This document shows, piece by piece, positions 1-8,825 of a stretch of 64,000 bases of DNA. The notes beneath the pieces are model-generated. The model was given only the letters and a program-made list of their open reading frames with translations. It did no database searches and was not told where the DNA came from. How positions within the stretch are numbered: the first letter of the stretch is position 1; each line of letters opens with the position of its first letter. Both the position numbers and the translations under genes were made by a program. Source of the DNA: Nocardioides sp. (GTDB taxonomy: Bacteria > Actinomycetota > Actinomycetes > Propionibacteriales > Nocardioidaceae); the NCBI GenBank assembly GCA_002729525.1, contig PBYI01000008.1, forward strand, positions 222,564 to 286,563, written 5' to 3'.

Positions 1-2
1 CG

Positions 3-377
3 CGGGCGGCGAGCCGGGCCGGGGACGACGAGCGCGCCGCGGTCGGGGCGGCGCAGCGCGACCTCGAGCGGGCGGCGTACGACGGCGACGAGGCGGCGTT
101 CTGGCAGCGCGACCGCGCGCTGCACGACATCCTCCTGCGGGCCGGAGGCAACGCCCGGGTCGCCCGGGTGGTCGCCGACCTGCGCGCCACCACCGCCCTG
201 CTCGGCCCGCCGACCACGGCGTCGGGGCGCACCCTGGCCGAGATCGCGGCCGAGCACCGCCCGGTGGTGGACGCGATCGTCGGCGGCGACCCCGCAGCCG
301 CCGAGCGGGCGATGCGTACACACCTCGAACACACCCGTGACGCGCTGGTCGCCCGCCTCGGCTCCACTGGTCACTGA
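3..377 (+). CDS. GntR-family regulator, FCD effector domain, 5'-truncated
   Basis: Only the C-terminal 124 residues are in the window; the frame is open from base 3 and ends in TGA. The residues form an all-helical FCD ligand-binding domain of FadR-type GntR regulators. Visible landmarks are the ALHDILLRAGGN segment, an ILLRAG-type helix followed by VARVVADLR, and a late HLEHTRDAL helix supplying the usual histidine metal/ligand site. The winged-helix DNA-binding part must lie upstream. Such proteins repress or activate catabolic genes in response to organic acids; the ligand here cannot be told. The TetR gene follows on the same strand after about 125 bases. Confidence 0.8.
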   Translation, partial: RAASRAGDDERAAVGAAQRDLERAAYDGDEAAFWQRDRALHDILLRAGGNARVARVVADLRATTALLGPPTTASGRTLAEIAAEHRPVVDAIVGGDPAAAERAMRTHLEHTRDALVARLGSTGH

Positions 378-467
378 GGCACACCACCCGTCCCTCCCCG
401 CGACGGCACCGACCCCTCACAGGTCGGTGCGAGCGGGATCACAGGGTCCTCACCCCGGCGGGAGTTG

Positions 468-516
468 TGCACTCTTGGACTAGTAGTGCAAACTGCACTT
501 CATGAGCGAAAGTGCA
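468..516. promoter_or_regulatory. Two phased TetR-type operator palindromes
   Basis: Four half-sites are arranged as TGCACT-N11-AGTGCA at 468-490 and again at 494-516, repeat length 26. The inner halves also form AGTGCA-AAC-TGCACT at 485-499. The second palindrome spans the ATG of the TetR gene (502), so a protein bound here would cover its promoter or start site. Autoregulation by the adjacent TetR protein is the natural inference. Confidence 0.6.
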
Positions 517-1086
517 ACCGATCGTCGTCTGGAGACCGCGCTGCGCATCGCCGACCACGCCCAGGTGCTCACCGACGAGCGCGGCCTCGACGGCTTCACC
601 ATGGACGACCTCGCCACCGCCGCCGGGGTCTCGCGCCGCACGCTCTTCAACTACTTCCCCGGCAAGCTCGACGCCGTGCTGGGCCCGTGGCCCGAGCTCG
701 GCGACGCCCAGCTGGAGGAGTTCCGCGCCGGCGGTCCGCACGGCGACCTGGTCGACGACCTCCGCGCGCTCATCCGCATGCTGATGGACACCAAGGGCGT
801 CGAGCGCGAGCGGCTCACCCGCTTCCGCCGGATGCTCACCGCCAACCCGCGCCTCAAGCTCGCCGTCCACGAGAAGTACGAGGCGATGTCGGCGCGGATC
901 GTCGAGGAGATCATCCGCCGCGAGGGCGAGACGTTCGACGTACGCCGTGCGCGCATCGCGGTCAACCTGCTCGCTGCCCTCTTCGACATCGGCCTCGACG
1001 AGTACGTCGACGACCCGTCCGGGCGTCCGATCGGCACCCACGTCGACGACGCCATCGCCACCGCCCGCTCCCTGCTCGGCGCCTGA
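502..1086 (+). CDS. TetR/AcrR-family transcriptional repressor
   Basis: This is a 194-residue regulator. An N-terminal TetR helix-turn-helix is clear at about residues 30-60 (TMDDLATAAGVSRRTLFNYFPGK, with the typical LFNYF motif). The rest is the variable helical ligand domain. The ATG at 502 gives the usual short N-terminal arm before the HTH; no strong Shine-Dalgarno precedes it and the start lies inside an operator-like palindrome, so a short or absent leader is possible. The MMPL exporter gene follows 73 bases later on the same strand, so this protein probably represses its own promoter and the exporter. The inducer is unknown. Confidence 0.88.
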   Translation: MSESATDRRLETALRIADHAQVLTDERGLDGFTMDDLATAAGVSRRTLFNYFPGKLDAVLGPWPELGDAQLEEFRAGGPHGDLVDDLRALIRMLMDTKGVERERLTRFRRMLTANPRLKLAVHEKYEAMSARIVEEIIRREGETFDVRRARIAVNLLAALFDIGLDEYVDDPSGRPIGTHVDDAIATARSLLGA

Positions 1087-1159
1087 CGGCACCGCCACCA
1101 GGCACCCGGGCACCCAGACACCCACCCCGTCCGCTCCCCACACCACAGGAGACGCACCC

Positions 1160-3601
1160 ATGGCATCACTGCTCTACCGACTCGGAAAGGCGTCGTTCCG
1201 GCACTGGGGCCGGGTCATGCTGACCTGGCTCGTCGTGCTGGTCGCCGTCGGCGGCTTCGCCGCGGCCTTCTCCAAGCCGATGGTCGACAGCTTCACCATC
1301 CCCGGCATCCCGTCCGAGGAGGCCGCCGACCTCCAGTCCGAGCTCTTCCCCGACACCCAGGACGCGTTCGACGCCGCGACCGTCAACGTCGTCGTCGCAG
1401 CACCCGAGGGCGAGTCGCTCCTCGACGAGCCCTACGCCACCGCGACCACCGACCTGGTGGCCGCGCTCGGCGAGGGTCCGCAGGCCCCCGAGGCGCTGAG
1501 CACCGAGGAGGGCCGGGCCGCGGTCAACCCGGTCGTCACGCTCGAGCAGCAGCAGGCCACCGGCCAGGGCGGCGGCCAGGGCGGCGGCGGTCCCGGCCAG
1601 CAGTCCCAGGACGACCCCACCAACGCGATGGCTGCCGCCGCGGCCTTCTCCCCCGTGTCCGCAGACGGCCGGATCGGCGTCATCACCTACGAGTTCGACG
1701 TCGACGCCGTCACCGACGTGGACGCCGAGAGCCAGGAGTACGTGCTCGAGGCGATGGACACCGCCCGTGACAGCGGGCTCACCGTCGAGGCCAACGGCCA
1801 GGGCATGCAGGAGTTCGCCCCGCCGGGCGGCGCCGCCGAGCTCATCGGTGTCGCTATCGCAGTGCTGGTACTACTCATCACTTTCGGATCGGCCATCGCG
1901 GCCGGTCTGCCCATCCTCGGCGCCGGCGTGGGCGTCGGACTCGCCCTGACCGGCATCACCGCCGCCACCGCCTTCTTCGACCTCGGCTCCACCACGCCGA
2001 CCCTGGCCTTGATGATCGGCCTGGCGGTCGCGATCGACTACAGCCTCTTCATCCTCGCCCGCTACCGCACCGAGCTGGAGCACTACGGCGAGGAGAACCG
2101 CGAGGAGGCGCTGGGCATCGCGGTCGGCACCGCCGGCTCGGCCGTCGTCTTCGCCGGCCTGACCGTGCTCATCGCCCTGTCGGCGCTCGCGGTCGTCCGG
2201 ATCCCGTTCCTGACCTCGATGGGTCTCGCGGCCGCGGCCGCCGTGCTCATCGCGGTGCTGGTGGCGCTCACCCTTCTCCCCGCCTTACTCGGCATGATCA
2301 AGTCTTGGACGTTCCGTGGGCAGGTCCGACGCTACGAGCCGACCCGCGACGAGCGCGGCCGCGTGCTCAACAACGGCGTCCGCTGGGCGCGCGTCGTCGG
2401 CCGGCGCCCGCTGCTCGCCGTCGCGGTCGTCGTGATCGGCCTCGGCGCGATCGCGGTCCCGCTGAAGGACCTCTACCTGGCCTTCCCGACCGACAGCACC
2501 GCCGCCCCGGACACCACCCAGCGGCAGGCCTCCGACCTCATCACCGAGGGCTTCGGTCCCGGCCGCGAGGCGCCGTTCTCGATCGTGGTGGACGCCCGCG
2601 ACCTGTCGGCCGACGAGCGCCGGCAGGCCTACACCGACGTCGCCACCTGGGCGGCCGGCCAGGACGGCGTGGTCGGCGTGTTCGACCCGGCGGCCCTCGC
2701 CGCCCAGCAGGCGGAGGCCCAGCAGGGGCAGGACGGCGCCGGCACCGACGGCGGGGCGGCCGGTCAGGACGTCGGCGGCACCAGCCTGGTGCTGATCCCG
2801 TCGTTCGGCCCCGACGACGAGCGCACGAAGGACCTGCTGGACGCCCTGCGCGACGGCGAGTCCGACATCGAGCAGGCCACCGGCACCGACATCGGCATCA
2901 CCGGTCTCACCGCGATCACCACCGACGTCTCCGACCGCCTGACCGGCGCCCTGGCGCCGTACCTCGCGATCGTGGTCGGCCTGGCGTTCATCCTCCTGAT
3001 GATCGTCTTCCGCTCGCTGCTGGTGCCGCTCACCGCCACCGTCGGCTTCCTGCTGTCGGTGCTGGCCACCCTCGGCGCGACGGTGCTGTTCTTCCAGGAG
3101 GGCGCACTGGGCCTCTTCGACGGCCAGCCGATCGTGAGCTTCATGCCGATCTTCCTGATCGGCGTGGTGTTCGGCCTGGCGATGGACTACCAGGTGTTCC
3201 TGGTGACCCGGATGCGCGAGGCGCACGCCCACGGCGCGTCCCCGGCCGCCGCGGTGGTCGACGGCTTCCGCAACTCCGCCCGCGTGGTGGCGGCGGCCGC
3301 GGTGATCATGACGGCGGTCTTCGCAGCGTTCATGCTCGAGGACACCGCCATCATCAAGATGATGGGCTTCGGCCTGGCCTCGGCGGTCGTGTTCGACGCC
3401 TTCGTGGTGCGGATGGTCCTCATCCCGGGCCTGATGTACCTGCTCGGCGAGAAGGCCTGGTACCTCCCCCGCTGGCTCGACCGGATCCTCCCGGACGTCG
3501 ACGTCGAGGGCGAGAAGCTCGACCGGCCGCACCTGGCCGGCCACTACGCCGAGGACGACGCCGCGGGCGCCGACAGCAAGGAGCCGGCGCCCACGGCCTG
3601 A
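1160..3601 (+). CDS. MMPL/RND-family membrane transporter
   Basis: An 813-residue integral membrane protein of the MMPL branch of the RND superfamily, which uses the proton gradient to export lipids or hydrophobic compounds in actinobacteria. TM1 is near residues 18-38. A first periplasmic loop contains a Gly/Gln-rich low-complexity stretch near residues 130-150. TM2-6 occupy about 220-395, a second loop 450-600, and TM8-12 about 605-780 (for example FLIGVVFGLAMDYQVFL with the intramembrane Asp-Tyr pair). ATG at 1160 has a good GGAGA Shine-Dalgarno at 1148-1152; an upstream in-frame extension would overlap the TetR gene and is rejected. The two duplicated halves are intact and of usual length. 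Substrate unknown. Confidence 0.92.
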   Translation: MASLLYRLGKASFRHWGRVMLTWLVVLVAVGGFAAAFSKPMVDSFTIPGIPSEEAADLQSELFPDTQDAFDAATVNVVVAAPEGESLLDEPYATATTDLVAALGEGPQAPEALSTEEGRAAVNPVVTLEQQQATGQGGGQGGGGPGQQSQDDPTNAMAAAAAFSPVSADGRIGVITYEFDVDAVTDVDAESQEYVLEAMDTARDSGLTVEANGQGMQEFAPPGGAAELIGVAIAVLVLLITFGSAIAAGLPILGAGVGVGLALTGITAATAFFDLGSTTPTLALMIGLAVAIDYSLFILARYRTELEHYGEENREEALGIAVGTAGSAVVFAGLTVLIALSALAVVRIPFLTSMGLAAAAAVLIAVLVALTLLPALLGMIKSWTFRGQVRRYEPTRDERGRVLNNGVRWARVVGRRPLLAVAVVVIGLGAIAVPLKDLYLAFPTDSTAAPDTTQRQASDLITEGFGPGREAPFSIVVDARDLSADERRQAYTDVATWAAGQDGVVGVFDPAALAAQQAEAQQGQDGAGTDGGAAGQDVGGTSLVLIPSFGPDDERTKDLLDALRDGESDIEQATGTDIGITGLTAITTDVSDRLTGALAPYLAIVVGLAFILLMIVFRSLLVPLTATVGFLLSVLATLGATVLFFQEGALGLFDGQPIVSFMPIFLIGVVFGLAMDYQVFLVTRMREAHAHGASPAAAVVDGFRNSARVVAAAAVIMTAVFAAFMLEDTAIIKMMGFGLASAVVFDAFVVRMVLIPGLMYLLGEKAWYLPRWLDRILPDVDVEGEKLDRPHLAGHYAEDDAAGADSKEPAPTA

Positions 3602-3633
3602 CCCGGCCCGCGCAGCGCGACAGGGCAGCAGCG

Positions 3634-3680
3634 ACGGCCCGTCGTACCCCCTCAGCGGGGTGCGACGGGCCGTTCGCTTC
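3634..3680 (+). terminator. Intrinsic terminator-like hairpin after the MMPL gene
   Basis: The arm ACGGCCCGTCG at 3634-3644 pairs perfectly with CGACGGGCCGT at 3663-3673. Further CCCC/GGGG pairing closes a small loop. It is followed by a short T/C-rich stretch rather than a full U-tract, as is common in high-GC actinobacteria. Confidence 0.65.
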
Positions 3681-3734
3681 CCGCTCCGCGGCGCTGGGCG
3701 CAGACCTGTCCCGACGTGGCGTGGGTCACCCCGG

Positions 3735-3778
3735 GTGACAACTAGTTGGACGTCCTAGTAATTTAGTTGGACGTCCTA
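3735..3778 (+). promoter_or_regulatory. icmF promoter with duplicated operator
   Basis: The 15-mer TAGTTGGACGTCCTA occurs at 3743-3757 and 3764-3778, exactly 21 bases (two helical turns) apart. Its core GGACGTCC is a perfect palindrome. A possible promoter is GTGACA (3735-3740) - N17 - GTAATT (3758-3763), which would place copy 1 in the spacer and copy 2 over the start point. This fits a repressor, probably TetR type, acting on icmF. The repressor is not identifiable in this window. Confidence 0.6.
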
Positions 3779-3822
3779 CTAGTTGCTCGCCCGAGCGACC
3801 TGCACCTCCTGGGGAGACTTCC

Positions 3823-6800
3823 GTGCCCGACCTCCACGTGCCCACCCACCCGGTCCGCCTGGTGACGGCGTCCAGCCTGTTCGACGGCCACGACGCCTCG
3901 ATCAACATCATGCGGCGGATCTTCCAGAGCCAGGGCTGTGAGGTCGTGCACCTCGGGCACAACCGCTCGGTCAGCGAGGTCGTGGACGCCGCCGTCGAGG
4001 AGGACGTGCAGGGCGTCGCGGTGTCGTCGTACCAGGGCGGGCACGTGGAGTACTTCGAGTACCTCGTGCAGCTGCTCCGCGAGCGCGGCGCCGGCCACGT
4101 GCAGGTCGTCGGCGGCGGTGGCGGCGTCATCGTGCACGACGAGATCACCCGGCTGCGGCAGTCGGGCGTCACGATCTTCTCCCCCGAGGACGGCCAGCGC
4201 CTCGGCCTGCCCGGCATGGTCAACACGGTCGTCGCGCAGTGCGACACCGACCTGTGGGGCTCCGGCGCCACCACGGCCGAGCAGGTGCTCTCCGGCGACC
4301 GCGCCGCAGTGGCCCGCGCCATCACCGGCGCCGAGCAGGGGCGGCTCGGCGACGATCTGCGTGCGGCGATCCGCGCGGCCGCCGACTCCTCGACCGCACC
4401 TGTGCTGGGCATCACCGGCACCGGCGGCTCGGGCAAGTCCTCACTCACCGACGAGCTGGTCCGCCGGCTCCGTGTCGACCAGCAGGACAAGCTGCGCGTG
4501 GCCGTCGTCGCGGTCGACCCGACCCGACGCAAGGGCGGCGGCGCGCTGCTCGGCGACCGGATCCGGATGAACTCCCTCGACGGCGACCGGGTCTACTTCC
4601 GCTCGCTGGCGACCCGCGGCGCGCACGAGATCCCCGAGTCCCTCAGCGACGTCATCGCGGTGCTCAAGGCGGCCGGCTTCGACCTGGTGGTCGTCGAGAC
4701 GCCCGGCATCGGCCAGGGCGACGCGGCGATCGTGCCCTTCGTCGACACCTCGATGTGCGTCATGACGCCGGAGTTCGGCGCCGCGTCGCAGCTGGAGAAG
4801 ATCGACATGCTCGACTTCGCCGACGTCGTCGCGATCAACAAGTACGAGCGCCGGGGTGCCGCCGACGCGCTGCGCGACGTGGGGCGCCAGCTGGTCCGCA
4901 ACCGCGAGGCCTTCGGCAAGCAGCCCGCCGACATGCCGGTCTACGGCACCTCGGCCGCCCGCTTCGACGACGACGGCGTCACCGCGCTCTACCTCCAGCT
5001 GCGCAGCCTGCTCGGCGAGCACGGCCTCGCGCTCGGCGAGGGCACGCTCGGCCCGGTCGACACCAAGGTCTCCACCGGCCTGCGCCAGGCGATCCCCGGC
5101 GAGCGGGTGCGCTACCTCGCCGAGATCGCCGACACCCTGCGCGGCTACCACGCCGACACCGACACCCTCGCCGACGCCGCGCGGCGCGTGCAGCGGCTGA
5201 CCGCGGTCGCCGCCGAGCTCGAGGACGGGGGCGCCGGCCGCGCCGAGGTCGACGCGCTGCTCGAGCGGGCCCGCGACGAGCTGCCCCGCGCCCTGCGCGA
5301 CGAGATCGACGAGTGGCCCTCGGTCGTCGAGTCCTACTCCGGCGACGAACAGGTCGTGGTCGTGCGCGACAAGGAGCTCCGCACACGGCTGACCAAGGAG
5401 TCGCTGAGCGGCAACAAGATCCCCCGCGTCGCGCTGCCGTCGTACTCCGACCACGGCGAGCTGGTGCGCTTCTGGCGCCGGGAGAACCTCCCCGGCCTGT
5501 TCCCCTTCACCGGCGGCGTCTTCAAGTTCAAGCGCGACAACGAGGACCCCGCCCGGATGTTCGCCGGCGAGGGCGATCCGGCGCGCACCAACCGCCGGTT
5601 CAAGGTGCTCTCGGAGGGCAGCGACGCCAAGCGCCTGTCGACGGCCTTCGACTCCGTCACCCTCTACGGCCGCGACCCCGACGAGCGCCCCGACATCTAC
5701 GGCAAGATCGGCACCTCGGGCGTCTCGGTCGCGACGCTCGACGACATGAAGCAGCTCTACTCCGGCTTCGACCTCTGCTCGCCGACCACCTCGGTGTCGA
5801 TGACGATCAACGGCCCGGCGCCGACCGTGCTGGCCTTCTTCCTCAACACCGCCATCGACCAGCAGGTCGACGCGTTCCGCGAGCGCGAGGGCCGCGAGCC
5901 CGGCGAGGAGGAGCGCGCCATGCTCGCCGCCGAGGCGGTCTCGACCGTGCGCGGCACCGTGCAGGCCGACATCCTCAAGGAGGACCAGGGCCAGAACACC
6001 TGCCTGTTCTCCACGGAGTTCAGCCTGCGCTGCATGGCCGACATCCAGGAGTGGTTCATCGAGAAGCAGGTGCGCAACTTCTACTCGGTCTCCATCTCCG
6101 GCTACCACATCGCCGAGGCCGGGGCGAACCCCATCAGCCAGCTCGCCTTCACCCTCGCCAACGGCTTCACCTACGTGGAGTCCTACCTGGCCCGTGGCCT
6201 CGACATCGACGACTTCGCGCCGAACCTGTCGTTCTTCTTCTCCAACGGCATGGACCCGGAGTACTCCGTGATCGGCCGCGTCGCGCGCCGCATCTGGGCG
6301 GTCGCGATGCGCGAGCGGTACGGCGCGAACGAGCGCTCGCAGAAGCTGAAGTACCACGTGCAGACGTCCGGCCGGTCGCTGCACGCGCAGGAGATGGACT
6401 TCAACGACATCCGCACCACGCTCCAGGCGCTCATCGCGATCTACGACAACGCCAACTCGCTGCACACCAACGCCTACGACGAGGCCGTCACCACGCCCAC
6501 CGAGGAGTCCGTGCGCCGCGCGATGGCCATCCAGCTCATCATCAACCGCGAGTGGGGCCTGGCGATGAACGAGAACCCGCTCCAGGGGTCGTTCATCATC
6601 GACGAGCTCACCGACCTCGTCGAGGAGGCCGTGCTGCGCGAGTTCGAGGCGATCAACGAGCGCGGCGGCGTGCTGGGCGCCATGGAGACCGGCTACCAGC
6701 GCGGGCGGATCCAGGACGAGTCGATGCTCTACGAGCACCGCAAGCACGACGGGTCGCTGCCGATCATCGGCGTCAACACCTTCCGCAAGCCGTCCGGCGA

Positions 6801-7056
6801 CGACGACGGCACGCCGGAGACCGTCGAGCTGGCCCGCGCGACGGACCAGGAGAAGCAGAGCCAGCTGTCGCGCGTGCGGGCGTTCCAGGCCGAGCACTCC
6901 GAGGAGGCGGCCGAGGCGCTCGCCCGCCTCAAGGACGTCGCGACGTCCGGCGAGAACGTCTTCGCCGTGCTCATGGACGCCGCGCGCGTGTGCTCGCTGG
7001 GCCAGGTCACCGAGGCGTTCTTCGAGGTCGGTGGCGCCTACCGGCGCAACGTGTGA
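3823..7056 (+). CDS. icmF: Fused isobutyryl-CoA mutase with G-protein chaperone
   Basis: At 1077 residues this has the length and domain order of IcmF, which interconverts isobutyryl-CoA and n-butyryl-CoA with adenosylcobalamin. N-terminal B12-binding domain residues 10-140 carry DGHDAS (D21, H23), with the axial histidine retained and Ser in place of the last Gly, as in the IcmF group. A MeaB-like GTPase domain has a Walker A GTGGSGKS at 199-206. From about 550 comes the acyl-CoA mutase TIM barrel, including SISGYHIAEAGANPISQ and the segment through ELTDLVEEAV. GTG at 3823 has GGGGAG at 3811-3816. Some IcmF variants act on isovaleryl/pivalyl-CoA; I did not resolve the specificity residues. 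It is preceded by a duplicated operator and followed by acyl-CoA and B12-related genes. Confidence 0.95.
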   Translation: MPDLHVPTHPVRLVTASSLFDGHDASINIMRRIFQSQGCEVVHLGHNRSVSEVVDAAVEEDVQGVAVSSYQGGHVEYFEYLVQLLRERGAGHVQVVGGGGGVIVHDEITRLRQSGVTIFSPEDGQRLGLPGMVNTVVAQCDTDLWGSGATTAEQVLSGDRAAVARAITGAEQGRLGDDLRAAIRAAADSSTAPVLGITGTGGSGKSSLTDELVRRLRVDQQDKLRVAVVAVDPTRRKGGGALLGDRIRMNSLDGDRVYFRSLATRGAHEIPESLSDVIAVLKAAGFDLVVVETPGIGQGDAAIVPFVDTSMCVMTPEFGAASQLEKIDMLDFADVVAINKYERRGAADALRDVGRQLVRNREAFGKQPADMPVYGTSAARFDDDGVTALYLQLRSLLGEHGLALGEGTLGPVDTKVSTGLRQAIPGERVRYLAEIADTLRGYHADTDTLADAARRVQRLTAVAAELEDGGAGRAEVDALLERARDELPRALRDEIDEWPSVVESYSGDEQVVVVRDKELRTRLTKESLSGNKIPRVALPSYSDHGELVRFWRRENLPGLFPFTGGVFKFKRDNEDPARMFAGEGDPARTNRRFKVLSEGSDAKRLSTAFDSVTLYGRDPDERPDIYGKIGTSGVSVATLDDMKQLYSGFDLCSPTTSVSMTINGPAPTVLAFFLNTAIDQQVDAFREREGREPGEEERAMLAAEAVSTVRGTVQADILKEDQGQNTCLFSTEFSLRCMADIQEWFIEKQVRNFYSVSISGYHIAEAGANPISQLAFTLANGFTYVESYLARGLDIDDFAPNLSFFFSNGMDPEYSVIGRVARRIWAVAMRERYGANERSQKLKYHVQTSGRSLHAQEMDFNDIRTTLQALIAIYDNANSLHTNAYDEAVTTPTEESVRRAMAIQLIINREWGLAMNENPLQGSFIIDELTDLVEEAVLREFEAINERGGVLGAMETGYQRGRIQDESMLYEHRKHDGSLPIIGVNTFRKPSGDDDGTPETVELARATDQEKQSQLSRVRAFQAEHSEEAAEALARLKDVATSGENVFAVLMDAARVCSLGQVTEAFFEVGGAYRRNV

Positions 7057-7084
7057 GCGAGGCCCGTCCGGGGAGGATCGGCGG

Positions 7085-7417
7085 GTGACCCCCGACGAGC
7101 GGCGCCGGGGACGGGTCGTCGACGGCCTGCTGCACGGGGAGGCCTCGTCGTCGGTGGAGCGCGGCCGGCACAGCGCCACCCGGCGCGACCTGACCTTCCG
7201 GCTGGGGCGCGGGGGCCTGGAGAAGACCTCCGACTCGACCACGCGTCTGCACGAGGGCCGGCTGCTGGTCGACCGGGCGGCCGCCGAGGTCGGCCTGCGC
7301 AGCCGGGCCGGCACCGCGCAGCGCGTCGGCGTCGCGGTCGGCATGGCCGGGCTCGTGCTCGCCGTCCTCGCGGTGCTGGTGGTCGTGGTGGTCGTGCGCA
7401 CGTCGGGTGGTGGATAG
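7085..7417 (+). CDS. Small membrane protein with C-terminal TM helix
   Basis: This 110-residue protein matches no family I recognise. A charged, Arg-rich cytoplasmic part (residues 1-85) is followed by one strongly hydrophobic helix at about 86-107 (GVAVGMAGLVLAVLAVLVVVV) and a five-residue tail. GTG at 7085 is chosen because GGGGAGG lies at 7070-7076. It begins 28 bases after icmF, and its end lies next to the thioesterase start, so the genes are probably cotranscribed. A tail-anchored topology is likely. The role is unknown. Confidence 0.6.
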   Translation: MTPDERRRGRVVDGLLHGEASSSVERGRHSATRRDLTFRLGRGGLEKTSDSTTRLHEGRLLVDRAAAEVGLRSRAGTAQRVGVAVGMAGLVLAVLAVLVVVVVVRTSGGG

Positions 7418-7418
7418 C

Positions 7419-7919
7419 GTGACCGGGGTGAGCACCCTCCCCACCGTCGAGCAGGCCCGCTCCCTCCCGCTGTGGAAGGAGACCGTCGTCGGCGAGGACG
7501 CCATCGACGAGAACGGGCACATGAACATCACCGTCTACTTCCGTGACGCCGCCTTCGCCCCGTGGGACAGGCTGGGCGAACTGGGGCTGGCGCAGACCTA
7601 CATCGACGACCGCCGCAAGTCGATGTTCACCGTCGAGCACCGGGTGAAGTACCTCGGCGAGCTCCGCCTGGGCGAGCCGTACGCCGTCCACTTCGGCATC
7701 GCGGCCCGCACCGACAAGGCGCTGCACGGGATGTCCTTCATCGTCGACACCGCCCGCGACCGGATCAGCTGCACCATGGAGATGGTGTGGCTGCACGTGT
7801 CGATGGAGTCGCGGCGCACCGAGCCGTTCCCCGACGACGTCCGCGACACCCTCGACGCCCAGATCGCGCTCAACCCGTGGCTGGCCGAGGTGGCGACCGG
7901 TCTGTCGATCGCGGGCTGA
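7419..7919 (+). CDS. Hot-dog fold acyl-CoA thioesterase
   Basis: A 166-residue single-domain thioesterase of the 4-hydroxybenzoyl-CoA/FadM type. The signature is DAIDENGHMNITVYFRDA, with the catalytic Asp and the GHMN turn, followed by the central helix and five-stranded sheet (VEHRVKYLGELRLGEPYAV). It probably hydrolyses an acyl-CoA produced or consumed by IcmF. GTG at 7419 has GGTGG at 7408-7412. GTG 7428 is an alternative; an earlier GTG at 7407 would overlap the preceding gene. It runs directly into the next gene (start 3 bases after the stop). Confidence 0.8.
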   Translation: MTGVSTLPTVEQARSLPLWKETVVGEDAIDENGHMNITVYFRDAAFAPWDRLGELGLAQTYIDDRRKSMFTVEHRVKYLGELRLGEPYAVHFGIAARTDKALHGMSFIVDTARDRISCTMEMVWLHVSMESRRTEPFPDDVRDTLDAQIALNPWLAEVATGLSIAG

Positions 7920-7922
7920 GCC

Positions 7923-8684
7923 GTGCCGTCCCTCGTCGACGACCTCGGACACCCGGTCGACCTCGCCGGGCCGGCCCGCCGCGTCGTGTCGCTGGTGCCG
8001 TCGCTGACCGAGGCGCTGGTCTCCGTCGAGCCGGGCGCGCTCGTCGGGGCGACCGACTGGTGCGCCCACCCGGCCGACCTCGACGTGCCCCGCGTGCGTG
8101 GCACCAAGAACCCCGACCTGGCGGCGGTCCGCGCGCTGCAGCCGGACGTCGTGGTGTGCAACAAGGAGGAGAACCGCGAGCTCGACGTACGACGCCTGCG
8201 CGACGCGGGCGTGACCGTGTGGGTGACCGACATCGAGACCGTGCCGCAGTCGGTGGCGTCGATGGAGCGGCTGCTCGACGGGCTCGGCTGGTCGCGACCC
8301 GACTGGCTCGGCCTCGCCCGTGAGCAGTGGTGCGGGCCCCTGCCGCCCCTGACCCGACGGGTCGCCGTACCGATCTGGCGCGACCCGTGGATGGTCGTCG
8401 GCCCGCGCACCTTCACCACCGACCTGCTGCGCCGCCTCGGCTGGGACAACGTGTACGCCGCCGCCGACCTGCCGGCCGACGCCGACCGCTACCCGCACGT
8501 CGAGCTGGCCGACCTCGACACGTGCGGCGCCGATGCCGTGCTACTGCCTGACGAGCCCTACGTCTTCACTCCCGACGACGGCCCGGAGGCCTTCGCGACG
8601 ACTCCGACCGAGCTGGTGAGCGGGCGGCTGATCACCTGGTACGGCCCCGCGCTGGTCGAGGCGTACGACGCCCTCGCCGGCTGA
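7923..8684 (+). CDS. BtuF-like helical-backbone metal/cobalamin receptor without signal peptide
   Basis: These 253 residues form one class III periplasmic-binding-protein fold: the N lobe starts at DDLGHPVDLAGPARRVVSLVPSLTEAL, followed by the conserved GATDWCAHP and the PDVVVCNKEENR segment, and the long backbone helix near 110-130. This fold binds cobalamin or metal chelates for ABC import. Here there is no signal peptide or lipobox, and no permease or ATPase gene is adjacent, so it is predicted to be cytoplasmic. Being three bases behind the thioesterase and downstream of B12-dependent icmF, it may carry or store cobalamin, but that is inference. GTG 7923 is the only sensible start. Confidence 0.75.
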   Translation: MPSLVDDLGHPVDLAGPARRVVSLVPSLTEALVSVEPGALVGATDWCAHPADLDVPRVRGTKNPDLAAVRALQPDVVVCNKEENRELDVRRLRDAGVTVWVTDIETVPQSVASMERLLDGLGWSRPDWLGLAREQWCGPLPPLTRRVAVPIWRDPWMVVGPRTFTTDLLRRLGWDNVYAAADLPADADRYPHVELADLDTCGADAVLLPDEPYVFTPDDGPEAFATTPTELVSGRLITWYGPALVEAYDALAG

Positions 8685-8719
8685 CCCGCGCCCGCGGCCG
8701 GAGCGGTCGGCCCAGGTCA

Positions 8720-8757
8720 GGACCGGTCCAGACCACCCGCACCCCCTCGGACGAGGG
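8720..8757. promoter_or_regulatory. Palindromes upstream of LuxR-type regulator
   Basis: Two inverted repeats precede the regulator gene: the perfect palindrome GGACCGGTCC at 8720-8729, and CCCTCG-GA-CGAGGG at 8744-8757. They sit 70-105 bases upstream of the ATG at 8826, where activator or repressor sites are usual. Either could serve autoregulation by the LuxR protein. No clear -35/-10 pair was found. Confidence 0.35.
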
Positions 8758-8825
8758 AGTGCGCACCGGCGTCGTCGCGCCTAGGTTCGAGGTCTGGGTC
8801 ACCCCGGACCGCCGAGGAGCAGACG

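Noticed and set aside
4441..7401. A 986-codon open frame antisense to icmF
   Set aside because: Composition mirrors the third-position bias of icmF; no domain is recognisable.
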